A stretch of DNA of 43,930 nucleotides from Sulfurovum sp. (GCA_026982075.1 JALSHU010000095.1:1-43930), one strand, 5' to 3'. Numbered from the stretch's first letter, positions 15,677 to 25,808 are shown. Numbers and translations are program-made. The notes: generated from the letters alone by a model not told the origin.

Positions 15677-16438
15677 TTACACCCCCTGTGTGGTGTCAAA
15701 TACTCGGATATGTAACCTATCGCTATACTTGAAATTATGTTTCATACAAAATTCAAATACAGCCTTGTCATTTCTCCATATTGTATCCCTACTCTCCCCT
15801 ACTGGCATGCAGTATACATCTAAATTTGGGAGTATCTCCCTTATTGCATTAATCTCTTTTAGTGCAGTTGACTTCACCAAATCAGCATCTATAGTAAACT
15901 TTAAAAATGACTCTTTGGCATGGATTTGTACATTTTTAAGTGCCTGAGGCACAATGCGTTTTTCTATAGATTCAGCAGAATTCGCAAGTTTGAGTGAAAG
16001 AGCAAACGTACATGATTGGTACGCAGGGTATTTTTCAAAGTCTATCTCTATCGTACCATTGGTCTCAAATGTTATTTTTACGCCATACTCAATCATAGAG
16101 TCTACTACTGTGTAAAAGACTTCATCTTTAGCATACATCAAGGGCTCACCACCTGTGATGACCATATCTGGAATGTACCCAATGTTATCAAACTCTTTTT
16201 TCAAATGTGTGATAAGAGTATCAGAAGAAGTAACCTTCTGCCATGATGATGAAAAGTGACTATCTACAGCAAAGTAGGTATCACACCCTAAACGTACCTT
16301 TCCATCTACTTCATACTCTGCTCCAAACCCTGGACATTTTAAGTTACAGCCACCTGTGCGTAAAAAGTACGATGGTACCCCCGCATACTTACCTTCCCCT
16401 TGAATGGAGAAGAATTGTTCTGTTAGATAAAACATCAA
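15677..16438 (-). CDS. queE: 7-carboxy-7-deazaguanine synthase with unusual cysteine spacing
   Basis: A 253-residue radical SAM enzyme that rearranges 6-carboxytetrahydropterin to 7-carboxy-7-deazaguanine in queuosine synthesis. The N-terminus [20 protein letters not shown] is the QueE signature, and ITGGEP binds SAM. Cluster cysteines are C31 and C35 (GGCNLKC), but the third, C52 in GCDTYFAVD, lies 16 residues on instead of 2, owing to a 14-residue insertion. Such variants appear typical of Campylobacterota QueE, but differ from the plain CX3CX2C. Translation is coupled to moaA upstream by a 4-base ATGA overlap; a second Met directly follows the first. Confidence 0.9.
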   Translation of the reverse strand: MMFYLTEQFFSIQGEGKYAGVPSYFLRTGGCNLKCPGFGAEYEVDGKVRLGCDTYFAVDSHFSSSWQKVTSSDTLITHLKKEFDNIGYIPDMVITGGEPLMYAKDEVFYTVVDSMIEYGVKITFETNGTIEIDFEKYPAYQSCTFALSLKLANSAESIEKRIVPQALKNVQIHAKESFLKFTIDADLVKSTALKEINAIREILPNLDVYCMPVGESRDTIWRNDKAVFEFCMKHNFKYSDRLHIRVFDTTQGV

Positions 16439-17412
16439 CCACCTGTCTCATAAAATGCTCGTTTTGAGATTTCTCTATTCTCTAATTCTTCATGACTCCA
16501 TCGGTTCTCTTTTGGCTTGTCTTTAAGAACAAGTGCTAAGACATCCGCTGCTCCTTGAATATCACCTTTTTTAACAGACTCTGCGATGCTCATTGCTTCA
16601 TCGAAGTAGAGACAAGGTATAAGATTACCCTCAGCGGTCAGTCTTATACGATTACAGTTTTCACAGAAATCATGCTTATGCGGGTCAATCAGCCCAAATT
16701 CATAACCTGTCTCTTCTATACGGTAATTAAAAGAAGGACTAGCCCCTTCACGTCCTAATGCTTTAATAGTATATTTTTCTTTTACTTTTTCTAGTATCTC
16801 TTTTCCATGCATACCTTTAAGCGCTTGGTCTGCATGAGCATTTTCCATATACTCTATGAAACGCACTTTCATGTCACGCTCTTTACAATAATCCATTACG
16901 GCTAAAATCTCATCATCGTTGATACCTTTGAGAGGCACCATATTTATCTTCACTTTCAAGCCTACTTCTAAGGCTTTATCTATACCTTCAAAAACCTTAG
17001 ATAGGACATCTTTACCTGCTATCTTAGCAGCCACATTAGCTTTGAGTGAGTCTAATGAGATATTGAGTCGTTTGAGTCCTGCATCTTTAAGCCTTTGTGC
17101 CGCATCTGATAATAAAAATGCATTTGTTGTAATTGCTAAATCTAGTCCCTCTTTATAGTCATTTATCATCTGTATAAACTTATCTAGATCTTCTCTAAGT
17201 AGTGGCTCACCACCTGTCAGACGTATCTTAGTTACCCCACCATCAATCGCAACCTTGACAAATAAAAAAAGTTCTTCAAAGGTAAGTAGATTTTCTTTAG
17301 GTACCCAAGAAAAAGGTTTCTCTGGCATACAATATTGACATCTAAAGTTACATCGCTCTGTAACTGAAATACGTAAATAATTGACCTCACGACCATGTCC
17401 ATCTATAAGCAT
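16435..17412 (-). CDS. moaA: GTP 3',8-cyclase (molybdenum cofactor synthesis)
   Basis: A 325-residue radical SAM enzyme with two iron-sulphur sites: N-terminal [10 protein letters not shown] (C21, C25, C28; CX3CX2C) and C-terminal [18 protein letters not shown] (CX2CX13C). LTGGEPLLR is the SAM-binding motif. The protein ends in Gly-Gly, essential in MoaA for the second half-reaction. It turns GTP into 3',8-cyclo-7,8-dihydro-GTP, the first step of molybdopterin synthesis. It overlaps queE by 4 bases, so two radical SAM enzymes that start from GTP-derived chemistry are co-expressed. moeA of the same pathway lies 5 kb away. Confidence 0.97.
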   Translation of the reverse strand: MLIDGHGREVNYLRISVTERCNFRCQYCMPEKPFSWVPKENLLTFEELFLFVKVAIDGGVTKIRLTGGEPLLREDLDKFIQMINDYKEGLDLAITTNAFLLSDAAQRLKDAGLKRLNISLDSLKANVAAKIAGKDVLSKVFEGIDKALEVGLKVKINMVPLKGINDDEILAVMDYCKERDMKVRFIEYMENAHADQALKGMHGKEILEKVKEKYTIKALGREGASPSFNYRIEETGYEFGLIDPHKHDFCENCNRIRLTAEGNLIPCLYFDEAMSIAESVKKGDIQGAADVLALVLKDKPKENRWSHEELENREISKRAFYETGG

Positions 17413-17518
17413 TTTAAATCCAATATATAATTATTTAATAATTTTAGAGTATCTAAATATAGATAAAACGAGGATAAAAGTAGTAGAAGTAGTTATAAAT
17501 ATGAAGTGTTAACGCTGC

Positions 17519-17542
17519 AACTAAGAGGCAAAGCCCCTAGTT
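17519..17542 (-). terminator. Hairpin downstream of petC
   Basis: On the minus strand AACTAGGGGC, loop TTT and GCCTCTTAGTT pair with one G-U wobble and one bulge, starting 11 bases after the petC stop. It is followed by GCAGCG, without a T-tract, so it may protect the 3' end or act as a weak terminator. Confidence 0.45.
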
Positions 17543-17553
17543 ACTACTTAAGA

Positions 17554-18540
17554 TTAATGGTGTCCTCTCCATTTCTCTTTTTTCCATAAGTATGCCAATA
17601 TTGTAAAGATAATAAAGAATAATATGACCCATGGTCCTACCTCTTCTCTATGTTTTTTACTCGGATCTCCAATTTCAGTTAAGTACTCTTTTACTTTTTC
17701 ATACCCTTCATGTGAGAGACCAACCCTAGGCATAGATGTTCCAGGAAGCTGCGTCTGAGGATTTTCAATAAATGTTTCCATAAAATGTGCCCCTCTAGCT
17801 CTAATAATCATAGAAAGATCAGGAGGTAGTTTACCCATATAAGCTTTTACCATATCTTGCTCTTCAATCACTTTGATTTTATGTGCTAAAGCATCTTTTT
17901 CATGCTTAAACTTTGGAGTATCTCCAAGTTGTGTTGTTTTTGCATAACGCATCGCATGACATCTCATACATGCTTCTGAAAATGCCTCTTTAGGTGTTAC
18001 TTCACCTGCTTTTTTAGTCATAAGGTAAGCTACTACATCTGCAATAGACTGATCATCTGTAAACATTGTTTTGATACTACCCATAGGGTGTGTCATTGTA
18101 TCTGCATACTTATGATCAACATTGGATGCCATCGCTGGATCTTTAATAAGTGCTATGAGATAATCCTTCTCATAAATAGCGCCTGCATGATCTAAACTTG
18201 GGGGAATTACCCCACCCATATTCATGTTTGCACCATTATGACAGCCCATACACATACCAAAGCCTGCTTCACCTGCTGTTGCATTTCCTTTTAATTTAGA
18301 AATCTTTTTCACATCAGACCAAAAGGCTTTTTTCTTAGCCACAAGTTCTTTATCTCCTGCACGTTCAGCTTCTTCAACATCTGCTGCACCATCATAGACA
18401 AAACCACGGCTTTCTATCTTAATCTCATTCCCGTCTGCATCTACTTTCTTGTGCATCTCGTGGTGTGCATATGGCTCTACTAAATAATACGTCAATAATG
18501 AAAAGAAGACAACAACTGCTAATATTTTTAATTCTCTCAT
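17554..18540 (-). CDS. petC: Cytochrome bc1 complex dihaem cytochrome c subunit
   Basis: A 328-residue protein with an N-terminal hydrophobic helix (about 4-22), two haem motifs CMGCH (97-101) and CMRCH (191-195), a candidate axial Met in GTSMPRVGL, and a C-terminal anchor helix (VILFFIIFTILAYLW). It takes the place of cytochrome c1 in complex III. Two haems and anchoring at both ends are typical of the Campylobacterota complex and differ from mitochondrial cytochrome c1. It would carry electrons from the Rieske protein to soluble cytochromes in the periplasm. It is third in the petABC operon, one base after petB. Confidence 0.95.
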   Translation of the reverse strand: MRELKILAVVVFFSLLTYYLVEPYAHHEMHKKVDADGNEIKIESRGFVYDGAADVEEAERAGDKELVAKKKAFWSDVKKISKLKGNATAGEAGFGMCMGCHNGANMNMGGVIPPSLDHAGAIYEKDYLIALIKDPAMASNVDHKYADTMTHPMGSIKTMFTDDQSIADVVAYLMTKKAGEVTPKEAFSEACMRCHAMRYAKTTQLGDTPKFKHEKDALAHKIKVIEEQDMVKAYMGKLPPDLSMIIRARGAHFMETFIENPQTQLPGTSMPRVGLSHEGYEKVKEYLTEIGDPSKKHREEVGPWVILFFIIFTILAYLWKKEKWRGHH

Positions 18541-18541
18541 G

Positions 18542-19777
18542 TTATGCTCCTTTCTCTATTTTTTTTTCAAATTTTGTAATAATAATCAATATAGGCCACA
18601 TCAACAAGAATAACACTGCTGATACCAGTCCCACAAATGCAAATGTCGGATCTGTTGGAGGAAGTTTCCCCATTGCCGTTAGGATAATCATATCTACAAG
18701 AAGTACCCAAAACCAAATTTGGAAAAGACCTCTTTTATGTGCTGGTGCTACATTTGGACTTCTGTCCATGAATGGTAATAAAAAGAATACCACTTGTGCA
18801 AAAGCAAAAGCAATCAAACCAATATCTTTAGAGAATGGTCTCAAAATCTCATAGGACCATAAGAAGTACCATTCAGGATAAATATGTGCTGGTGTTTTAA
18901 GCCCATCTGCCGGATCAAAGTTCACAGGATCCATTGCAAAATCAAAATGGTAAAATACCAAATAGAAGAAGAGAATAAAATAAACACCCATCACAAACAG
19001 GTCTTTACTTAAAAATACTGGCGAGAAGGGAATCACTTTAGACTCTTTTACATTGCCCTCTTTATACAGCTTTGCAGCTTCTTCATAATCTATCTCTTCA
19101 CCCTCTTGGTTATTTACGTGTGGTAGTCTGAGGGTACCAAAGTGTAATACAATCAACCCAATAATCACTAAAGGGATAAGTAATACATGCAACATAAAGA
19201 AACGTGTCAGATAGGCATCACCAGGAACATAATCACCCCTAATCCACTCTACCAAACCTACAGCTTCTAATGATCCACCAGCAAATAGCTCAGTAATAAC
19301 CATACCTGCCCAGTAGGACATTTGTCCCCATGGAAGCATATACCCAGAAAAAGCCTCTGCAGAGAAGGCAACAAAAAGTCCCATACCAGATAGCCAGATT
19401 AACTCTCTACCTCTTTTGTATGAACCATAATAAATTCCAGTAAACATATGAATATAGATAATCAAAAATACAATCGATGCACCTACACCATGTATATGTC
19501 TCCATAACCAACCATAACCAACTTCAGACATTATGGTATAGTTGATTGAGTCAAATGCCAAGTTAGCATCTGGTTTGTAATACATAAGTAAAAAAATACC
19601 TGAGACAAGAAGTATGCCAAATGTTGCAGCCAATACCATACCCATAGCCCATAAAAAATTAATATTTTTGGGAATCCAATACTCAGTATTGAGTACTCTC
19701 ATTAAAGTGTTCAGTCCTATACGCTCATCTAACCATTTATTACTAAATGGTTTAGCGTTTTCGTCAAAATGTGCCAT
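18542..19777 (-). CDS. petB: Cytochrome b of the bc1 complex
   Basis: A 411-residue integral membrane protein with about eight helices. The haem-binding His pairs lie in RHIHGVGASIVFLIIYIH and MLHVLLIPLVIIGLIVLHFG. The quinol-oxidation-site motif PEWY appears in YPEWYFLWSYEILR. The protein catalyses the Q cycle between menaquinol, the Rieske cluster and the low- and high-potential haems. The gene is in the middle of petABC: 9 bases after petA and 1 base before petC. Length and motif order are as expected for a full-length, unsplit cytochrome b rather than the b6/subunit IV pair. Confidence 0.97.
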   Translation of the reverse strand: MAHFDENAKPFSNKWLDERIGLNTLMRVLNTEYWIPKNINFLWAMGMVLAATFGILLVSGIFLLMYYKPDANLAFDSINYTIMSEVGYGWLWRHIHGVGASIVFLIIYIHMFTGIYYGSYKRGRELIWLSGMGLFVAFSAEAFSGYMLPWGQMSYWAGMVITELFAGGSLEAVGLVEWIRGDYVPGDAYLTRFFMLHVLLIPLVIIGLIVLHFGTLRLPHVNNQEGEEIDYEEAAKLYKEGNVKESKVIPFSPVFLSKDLFVMGVYFILFFYLVFYHFDFAMDPVNFDPADGLKTPAHIYPEWYFLWSYEILRPFSKDIGLIAFAFAQVVFFLLPFMDRSPNVAPAHKRGLFQIWFWVLLVDMIILTAMGKLPPTDPTFAFVGLVSAVLFLLMWPILIIITKFEKKIEKGA

Positions 19778-19786
19778 TTATTTCCC

Positions 19787-20299
19787 TTACGCTATCAGAC
19801 CAGCGTCTTTCATTTTTTTATACTCAGGTCCTTCTTCTCCAAGTACAAGCTTCGTGCCATTAACCTTAAATGGTGGTATCACCAATGGGCTAGGTGGTGG
19901 TCCAAAAATCTGATGTCCACTTGCATCAAATTCTCCTCCATGACAGGCACATTTAAACTTGTGTTCCCCATCCTTGTATGCAGGTATACATCCTAGGTGT
20001 GTACAAAGTCCAATTGCGATAAGGAATCTATCTTTTCCTACAATAACATCTCTCTCATCTTTTTCCATATCTTCAGTTTTTTTCAAAACAAAAATAGGTT
20101 TACCTCTCCATTTTTCAACATTCAATACATTAGGCTGAGCCCCAGAGACATCAATTTCAGTAAAGCCAGCGGCTGCTACTGATGGTAAAGGATCCCAAGA
20201 ACGTTTTGCTGCATATAGTGCACCTACGCCACCAACAGCAGCACATGCACCAAGTGCCATACCCATAAAGTCTCTACGACCTTTTTCATTTTCTTGCAT
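19787..20299 (-). CDS. petA: Rieske iron-sulphur subunit of the bc1 complex
   Basis: A 170-residue protein. GRRDFMGMALG (R8, R9) is a twin-arginine signal-anchor, which fits export of a folded [2Fe-2S] protein through Tat while staying tethered. The cluster motifs CTHLGC and CACHGG supply two Cys and two His; GPPPSPL is the conserved proline loop. It accepts electrons from quinol at the Qo site and passes them to the dihaem cytochrome c. It is the first gene of petABC and has a consensus TATAAT 30 bases upstream. Confidence 0.97.
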   Translation of the reverse strand: MQENEKGRRDFMGMALGACAAVGGVGALYAAKRSWDPLPSVAAAGFTEIDVSGAQPNVLNVEKWRGKPIFVLKKTEDMEKDERDVIVGKDRFLIAIGLCTHLGCIPAYKDGEHKFKCACHGGEFDASGHQIFGPPPSPLVIPPFKVNGTKLVLGEEGPEYKKMKDAGLIA

Positions 20300-20328
20300 A
20301 TTTTCTCCTAAATAAAATATAGTGTACT

Positions 20329-20334
20329 ATTATA
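20329..20334 (-). promoter_or_regulatory. -10 element of the petABC promoter
   Basis: TATAAT on the minus strand is 30 bases upstream of the petA ATG, with AGGAG just before the start codon. The -35 is not evident (CTATGT, 16 bases upstream). The rest of the 193-base gap to mnmG shows nothing clear. Confidence 0.5.
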
Positions 20335-20492
20335 TGAAGTTTAAGTTTTAACATAGTGCATAAATAACCTATTTACAAACGTTAGCTATCTTTTTCATGT
20401 AGGGGTGTTACTATTTGTAAGTTCATTGCAGATGAATATCATATCGTTTATAACTTGTATAAGCTCACCCTATTATAAATGACTGATTGGCT

Positions 20493-22364
20493 TTACTTTT
20501 TGGCTTTTTGTCTTAATTTGATATGTACATGTACTATCTCCAATGCTGCTGGAGTTACACCAGAAATTTGAGATGCAGAAAAAAGTGTAGGAGGTGTTGC
20601 TTTTTCAAGTTTTTCTATGACCTCATTACTCAGTCCTGATATCGTGTTGTACACAAACCCTGTTGGTATTTTTATCTTGAGCATATCTTCCATCTGTAGT
20701 ATTTGTGCTTGCTGTTTCTCTATATAACGGCTGTATTTTGCTTCAATCAGTATCTGATCAATAATTTCATCATTATACTTGTCAAATTCTGGTAGTAGCG
20801 TTACAAGTTTTTCTCTTGTACAATCTCCACGTCCTATGACATCCATCCAACATGTTTTTTCATTGATTTTCACCAACTCAAGAGAAGCTAGTTTTTCTAA
20901 AAATGTTTTCGTAGGTGTTACATAGTTGGTTTTTAAAAAAGAAAGTGCTTCAGCCAAGTTTGCTTTTTTTACTTCAAAATCACGCATATATGAATCGTCT
21001 AACAAGCCTAGTGCTTTACCATAATGGGAAAGTCTTATATCTGCATTGTCCTCTCGTAAAAGAAGTCTATACTCTGCACGGCTTGTAAACATACGATAAG
21101 GTTCTTTAGTCCCTTTAGTCACAAGGTCATCTATAAGTACACCTATATATGCTTCATCACGCCTAAGGACAAAAGGCTCTTTGCCCTGTATTTTGAGGGC
21201 GGCATTAATACCTGCCATAAGTCCTTGCGCTGCTGCTTCTTCATATCCGGTCGTACCATTAATCTGTCCCGCGGTATAGAGTCCCTTTATTTTTTTTGTC
21301 TCCAAAGTATGTTTTAGTTCTGTGGGTTGCACATAGTCATACTCTATCGCATAACCGTAACGCACAATTTTGGCATTTTCCATACCTTCTACTGACTGAA
21401 TCATTTCAAGTTGCACATCAATAGGTAATGAAGTACTCATACCATTAATGTAATATTCTGTTTCATCCATCGTTTGTGGTTCTACAAATATTTGATGTCT
21501 TGGTCTGTCTCTAAATCGGCTGATTTTGTCTTCAATACTTGGACAATAACGAGGGCCTGTACCTTCAATCTGTCCAGAGAACATAGGTGCTCTATAGAAA
21601 TTTGATTCTATGATTTCATGTGTCGTTTCATTGGTGTAGGTAATATAACATGGCAACTGTGTTGGATTAAATGTACTTTTATCCGTACGAAATGAAAATG
21701 GTGGTGCGGGAGTATCTCCTGGTTGTATTTCCATCACTGAAGTGTCTACAGATTTTGCATCTATTCTTGCACAAGTACCTGTCTTAAGTCGACCAATCTC
21801 TATACCTAAACTTTTCATATACTCAGCCAACTCAACAGAAGCAAATTCACCTTGTCTGCCTGCTGTTTGTTTCTTATCGCCAATATGAATAAGCCCATTT
21901 AAAAATGTTCCAGCAGTGATAATCACTTTAGAAGCTTTATATATGTTTCCCAGTTGTGTCGTCACCCCTTTGACTTCATTCTCTTCAACAACAAGTCCAT
22001 CAGCTATCTCTTGCTTTACATCTAAGTTGTCAGTATTGAGTATTACATTGCGCATATATAAGCGATATTGATCCATATCTATCTGTGCACGTGTACCTCT
22101 TACTGCTGGTCCTTTGGAGGCATTGAGTGTCCTAAACTGAATACCCGTTTTGTCTGTACACATCCCCATCTCTCCACCAAGCGCATCCACTTCACGTACC
22201 AAATGACCTTTTGCAAGTCCACCTATGGCAGGATTACAAGAACTAGCCCCTATTTGTTCTGCTAAAATAGTAATAAGTAGTGTTTTTATACCCATACGAG
22301 CAGAGGCTAGAGAAGCTTCTATCCCTGCATGACCACCACCTATGACTATGACATCGTAATTCAT
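20493..22364 (-). CDS. mnmG: tRNA U34 5-carboxymethylaminomethyl modification enzyme
   Basis: A 623-residue FAD-dependent enzyme of the GidA family. The N-terminus has the dinucleotide motif [14 protein letters not shown]; further signatures are [23 protein letters not shown] (seen as adjoining short stretches), [21 protein letters not shown] and [19 protein letters not shown]. With MnmE it builds the cmnm5 side chain on U34 of certain tRNAs. The length is typical. A single-domain methylating partner of the same pathway, MnmD, is encoded at 24483-25280. The gene stands alone on the minus strand with a 263-base upstream gap shared with a divergent small gene. Confidence 0.98.
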   Translation of the reverse strand: MNYDVIVIGGGHAGIEASLASARMGIKTLLITILAEQIGASSCNPAIGGLAKGHLVREVDALGGEMGMCTDKTGIQFRTLNASKGPAVRGTRAQIDMDQYRLYMRNVILNTDNLDVKQEIADGLVVEENEVKGVTTQLGNIYKASKVIITAGTFLNGLIHIGDKKQTAGRQGEFASVELAEYMKSLGIEIGRLKTGTCARIDAKSVDTSVMEIQPGDTPAPPFSFRTDKSTFNPTQLPCYITYTNETTHEIIESNFYRAPMFSGQIEGTGPRYCPSIEDKISRFRDRPRHQIFVEPQTMDETEYYINGMSTSLPIDVQLEMIQSVEGMENAKIVRYGYAIEYDYVQPTELKHTLETKKIKGLYTAGQINGTTGYEEAAAQGLMAGINAALKIQGKEPFVLRRDEAYIGVLIDDLVTKGTKEPYRMFTSRAEYRLLLREDNADIRLSHYGKALGLLDDSYMRDFEVKKANLAEALSFLKTNYVTPTKTFLEKLASLELVKINEKTCWMDVIGRGDCTREKLVTLLPEFDKYNDEIIDQILIEAKYSRYIEKQQAQILQMEDMLKIKIPTGFVYNTISGLSNEVIEKLEKATPPTLFSASQISGVTPAALEIVHVHIKLRQKAKK

Positions 22365-22627
22365 TTGAACCCTCTCATGGGGTACTCACACAGGAGCACT
22401 CCTACACATTTTGATATACCACAGGTCACCCATAATGATTGTCCTTGATATATTTATCGAATTATATCTAAAAAAGATATGAGAAGTTATGTTTTATGCT
22501 TGTCTTATTTTCTGGCTTAAATTATTTCTGATTGTATCAGCAACAATACCAAAATATTTTAGCTACATGGTATATGAGCATAAGTTAACAATGCTATTAT
22601 TCCATTAATAAGACCAAAAGGGATTTT

Positions 22628-22954
22628 ATGTATACAGTGCAAATGGAAAAAGAATGTGGATGCTTTAAAAAAAGTGAATACGCCAATAATGTTAAATTTG
22701 AAACACAAAAAGATGCTTATGCGTATGCAACTACTGTAGCTGAATTTATGAATGAAGAATTTTGTAATCAACATATTTTCTCCGCACACAAAGGTGATGG
22801 GGATTACTTCTTCATAAAAGTGGCTATCAATACCGAGAAAGTCACAGGTGTGACACCTCATATTTCTTGTGATACTGGATGTACTGCTACAGATAAATGG
22901 TCTCTAGAAGCTGCCCAAAAATCTGACCTTGACAACAGTAAGTCTTCTGAATAG
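22628..22954 (+). CDS. Small conserved cysteine-containing protein, function unknown
   Basis: A 108-residue cytoplasmic-looking protein with a clear ribosome binding site (AAAGGGA). It begins with KECGCFKKSEY (C10, C12) and has further cysteines in the middle (EEFCNQH) and in SCDTGC towards the end. The body is a mixed alpha/beta segment that ends in an acidic, Ser-rich tail. The Cys-x-Cys and Cys-x3-Cys pairs could bind a metal or undergo thiol chemistry; I do not recognise the family. It stands 43 bases before ribE on the same strand and may share its transcript. Confidence 0.75.
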   Translation: MYTVQMEKECGCFKKSEYANNVKFETQKDAYAYATTVAEFMNEEFCNQHIFSAHKGDGDYFFIKVAINTEKVTGVTPHISCDTGCTATDKWSLEAAQKSDLDNSKSSE

Positions 22955-22997
22955 TTTGCTATAATAACCAAAATCATTACAAAATAATCGAGGCATT

Positions 22998-23615
22998 ATG
23001 TTTACAGGACTTATACGCGAAATCGCCACTGTGAAAAGATATCAAAACAACATCTTAACGATTCAGTCCAAACACACTGCAAAACTTGGAGATTCTATCG
23101 CTATCAATGGGGTATGCTTAACTGTGATTCAGTTACATAGTGATGGTTTTAGTTTAGAACTTGCAGATGAAACACGTTCTATCATAGATGAGAGCAAAAT
23201 ACGTGGACAAGTACATATAGAACCAGCCATGATGATGCATGACCGTTTTGAAGGACATATTGTACAAGGGCATGTGGATTGTATTGGGACGGTAAGTCAA
23301 ATCATACCTAGAGAAAATGCCACAGATTTCACTGTTACCGTAGATAAAAAATATATTACGTATATCATTCCAAAAGGTTCCATAACCATAGATGGGATTT
23401 CTCTTACTGTCAATGATGTAGGTACAGATACTTTTAGGCTTACCATCATTCCTCATACGCTCAAAGAGACATTAATGAAACACTACACAGTTGGTACAAA
23501 ACTGAACATAGAAACCGACGTCTTTGCCAGATATATAGACCATATACTCTCACATCGACATGGCAAAAAAGGTATGTCTTGGGATGATATAGATACGTTG
23601 CAAATGTCTTACTGA
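22998..23615 (+). CDS. ribE: Riboflavin synthase alpha subunit
   Basis: A 205-residue protein made of two lumazine-binding beta-barrel repeats. MFTGLI at the N-terminus is the near-invariant start of the family; GDSIAINGVCLTV in the first repeat and GSITIDGISLTVNDV in the second mark the tandem domains. It dismutates two molecules of 6,7-dimethyl-8-ribityllumazine into riboflavin and the pyrimidine substrate. The last base of the stop codon is shared with the following cupin gene (TGATG), so the two are translated together. No FMN riboswitch is seen upstream. Confidence 0.97.
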   Translation: MFTGLIREIATVKRYQNNILTIQSKHTAKLGDSIAINGVCLTVIQLHSDGFSLELADETRSIIDESKIRGQVHIEPAMMMHDRFEGHIVQGHVDCIGTVSQIIPRENATDFTVTVDKKYITYIIPKGSITIDGISLTVNDVGTDTFRLTIIPHTLKETLMKHYTVGTKLNIETDVFARYIDHILSHRHGKKGMSWDDIDTLQMSY

Positions 23616-23908
23616 TGAATTTCTACGATTATGTTTGCCCAAATTCGGGTGAAACATTGACGACATTACTTACACATAAAAATATTAAGATAAACCGTAT
23701 TGTAAGCTCGAGTGAAATTGAGCCTGTTGAATATAAACAAACAGATGATGAATGGGTATTCGTTGTCCAAGGGGAAGCGACACTTTTGATTCAGGAAGAA
23801 ACAAAAGTATTGAAATCTGGAGACATACTTTTTATTCCAAGACAAACGCCACATAGTGTCATTAAAACGAAACAAAATACCCTTTGGTTGACGATTCATA
23901 TTACATAA
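23615..23908 (+). CDS. Small cupin-domain protein
   Basis: A 97-residue single-domain beta barrel. The second cupin motif is clear (SGDILFIPRQTPHSV, with its His). The first motif, normally G-x5-HxH, is replaced by DDEWVFVVQGEATLLI, which lacks the two His and keeps a Glu; metal binding may therefore be altered or lost. The gene is translationally coupled to ribE, but a link to flavin synthesis is only inference from position. It could bind a small molecule or metal. Confidence 0.85.
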   Translation: MNFYDYVCPNSGETLTTLLTHKNIKINRIVSSSEIEPVEYKQTDDEWVFVVQGEATLLIQEETKVLKSGDILFIPRQTPHSVIKTKQNTLWLTIHIT

Positions 23909-23964
23909 AAAAATTTTATCTTTTTATGTATATTTTGGTAAACTAAAGGAATAAAGGATAATAA

Positions 23965-24477
23965 ATGATTACAAAAAAAATGGCAAAAGCACTAAATGCT
24001 CAACTTAACCATGAATTTTACTCTGCATACCTCTATCTCTCTATGTCAGCCTATTGTAGTAAGAAAGATTTCAATGGTGCTGCTAGTTGGTTCTTACTTC
24101 AATATCAAGAAGAACTAGCCCATGCAACACGTATATATAATTACATTATAGAGCAAGGTGCAATAGTGTCACTTCAGCAAGTCAATAAGCCAGAAAAAAA
24201 ATTTGGCTCCCTTCTAGAAATTTATCAGAAAAGTTTGGCACATGAGCAAACGATGACTTGTATGTTAAATGACTTAAGCAACAAAGCCTTAAATGAAAAA
24301 GATCACGCCACGTATAATCTCCTCCAATGGTTTGTAAACGAACAGGTTGAAGAGGAAGCAATATTGCATGAAATCATCTCAAAAATAAAACTTGTCAAAA
24401 ATGATGGATATGGGTTACTTATGATAGACAATGAACTTGCGAAAAGAACATCTGCTAAAAATGGTACGTTAGCATAA
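23965..24477 (+). CDS. Non-haem bacterial ferritin
   Basis: A 170-residue four-helix-bundle protein of the prokaryotic ferritin type. Ferroxidase residues are seen in HEFYSAYLYLSMS (Glu), YQEELAHATR (Glu and His), HEQTMTCML and QWFVNEQVEEE (Gln, Glu). It would assemble into a 24-subunit shell that oxidises and stores iron, which suits an organism making many Fe-S and haem proteins. The start is backed by AAAGGA. The gene ends 5 bases before the convergent mnmD gene; the 56-base upstream gap is AT-rich and shows no clear Fur box. Confidence 0.94.
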   Translation: MITKKMAKALNAQLNHEFYSAYLYLSMSAYCSKKDFNGAASWFLLQYQEELAHATRIYNYIIEQGAIVSLQQVNKPEKKFGSLLEIYQKSLAHEQTMTCMLNDLSNKALNEKDHATYNLLQWFVNEQVEEEAILHEIISKIKLVKNDGYGLLMIDNELAKRTSAKNGTLA

Positions 24478-24482
24478 TATAT

Positions 24483-25280
24483 TTACTTACTGTACATTGG
24501 TGTGCGTAGGGTGTAATCCTCATCCCGCATACTTTTAGCCTCAATATTGCGTATCTTTTTCAACTCCATATCTATATTCTCTACTCCTTCAAGAAATGTT
24601 AAAGATGCCACAGTTGAATAACGCATCATTGGCGCACGGTGTACAAAAATATAAAACCCATTTTCATACAACCCTAAACGTATAGCTGCAGCTGTTGAGT
24701 AAGTAGTGAGTATTGCATGTTCATTACAAATACCCCTTACATCAAAAAACCACTCTCGTGTCCAAAGTAAAGGATTTTGTACAGGGCTAAAAGCATCCTG
24801 ATACACAATATCTACTTTTTCTTTTATTTTGGGAAGGCTTTGTCTTGCATCTCCCAGTAAAATTTCTATCTTAAACTGCTCATCCTCATATTTTAAATCT
24901 TCTGCAATAGCCGTAATAATATGCCCAATACCATCAAATTCTGAAGGGAAATTAAAAGTATTCAAAGAACGAACAAGTCTCTCATCAAACTCTGGAGAAA
25001 GTATATGTATCTTCGTGCTTAAATGATGTTTTTGAATATAGTACAGTGTTGCAAAAGTGTTGTAACCTAAACCAAAACAGATGTCTAAAATGGTGAGTTT
25101 TTCTTTTTCTGACTTAAGGTGCAATGCAGGTTTGACATGTTTTTCCAAACTCTCATACAATGCACCATCTTTAGTGGAGTGATAGGCTTCTTTAAATACA
25201 TGCGAGTAAAGTGTATAACTACCATCTTCACATAGTACTAAGTCCTTCTTAGAACTGTGAAGTGCATTATTTATTGGCAT
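24483..25280 (-). CDS. mnmD: tRNA (5-methylaminomethyl-2-thiouridine-34)-methyltransferase, single-domain MnmC2-like
   Basis: A 265-residue SAM-dependent methyltransferase. [18 protein letters not shown] is the SAM-binding loop of the MnmC family and [23 protein letters not shown] its catalytic region, including the D-A-F-S-P signature. It matches the methyltransferase half of E. coli MnmC and lacks the FAD oxidase half, so it would methylate nm5U34, completing the pathway that MnmG (20493-22364) begins. Its start overlaps the end of luxS by 14 bases, so the two genes are coupled although their functions differ. Confidence 0.93.
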   Translation of the reverse strand: MPINNALHSSKKDLVLCEDGSYTLYSHVFKEAYHSTKDGALYESLEKHVKPALHLKSEKEKLTILDICFGLGYNTFATLYYIQKHHLSTKIHILSPEFDERLVRSLNTFNFPSEFDGIGHIITAIAEDLKYEDEQFKIEILLGDARQSLPKIKEKVDIVYQDAFSPVQNPLLWTREWFFDVRGICNEHAILTTYSTAAAIRLGLYENGFYIFVHRAPMMRYSTVASLTFLEGVENIDMELKKIRNIEAKSMRDEDYTLRTPMYSK

Positions 25281-25782
25281 TTTTGAGTTGTTTTTTACTC
25301 ATTTGTAATTTTTCGTTATCCATTTTTCCAATCCCTCTGTCTATGACATCTGCTGCAATCGCCTTAGCATCATCCAGTGAATGCATTTTATATGTACCAC
25401 ACTGATGAAGGTTAAGTTCAGGGATATCTTTTTCAGACTTTACACCCAGTACATCTTCCATGGATTTTTTCCATGCTTTAGCAACTTTTTTTGCTTTTGG
25501 ATGTCCCAACAGTGACATATAAAACCCTGTACGACATCCCATAGGAGAGAGGTCAATGATTTCAACATCCTTATCATTAAGGTGCTCTCTCATGAAGCCT
25601 GCAAAGAGGTGTTCTAAGGTATGAATACCTTTTGCAGAGAGTTTTTCTTCATTTGGCACACAAAAACGTAAATCAAATACCGTAATATCATCTCCACTTG
25701 GTGTTGACATTGTCTTCGCAACTCTCACTGCTGGTGCAATCATTTTCGTATGGTCTACTGTAAAACTGTCTAATAATGGCAT
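25267..25782 (-). CDS. luxS: S-ribosylhomocysteine lyase (autoinducer-2 synthase)
   Basis: A 171-residue metalloenzyme. The metal-binding motif [15 protein letters not shown] and the later [12 protein letters not shown] are diagnostic, and MGCRTGFYM contains the catalytic Cys. It cleaves S-ribosylhomocysteine to homocysteine and the AI-2 precursor in the activated methyl cycle. In Campylobacterota it serves mainly methionine recycling. A consensus -10 TATAAT is present 27 bases upstream, and the gene is the first of a two-gene operon with mnmD. Confidence 0.98.
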   Translation of the reverse strand: MPLLDSFTVDHTKMIAPAVRVAKTMSTPSGDDITVFDLRFCVPNEEKLSAKGIHTLEHLFAGFMREHLNDKDVEIIDLSPMGCRTGFYMSLLGHPKAKKVAKAWKKSMEDVLGVKSEKDIPELNLHQCGTYKMHSLDDAKAIAADVIDRGIGKMDNEKLQMSKKQLKNANK

Positions 25783-25808
25783 AGGTATATCCTTTAAGTA
25801 TAATGTTT

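Noticed and set aside
22435-22480. TTGAT...ATCGAA sequence upstream of mnmG, resembling an FNR site
   Set aside because: The half-sites are separated by 6 bases and the second is imperfect.
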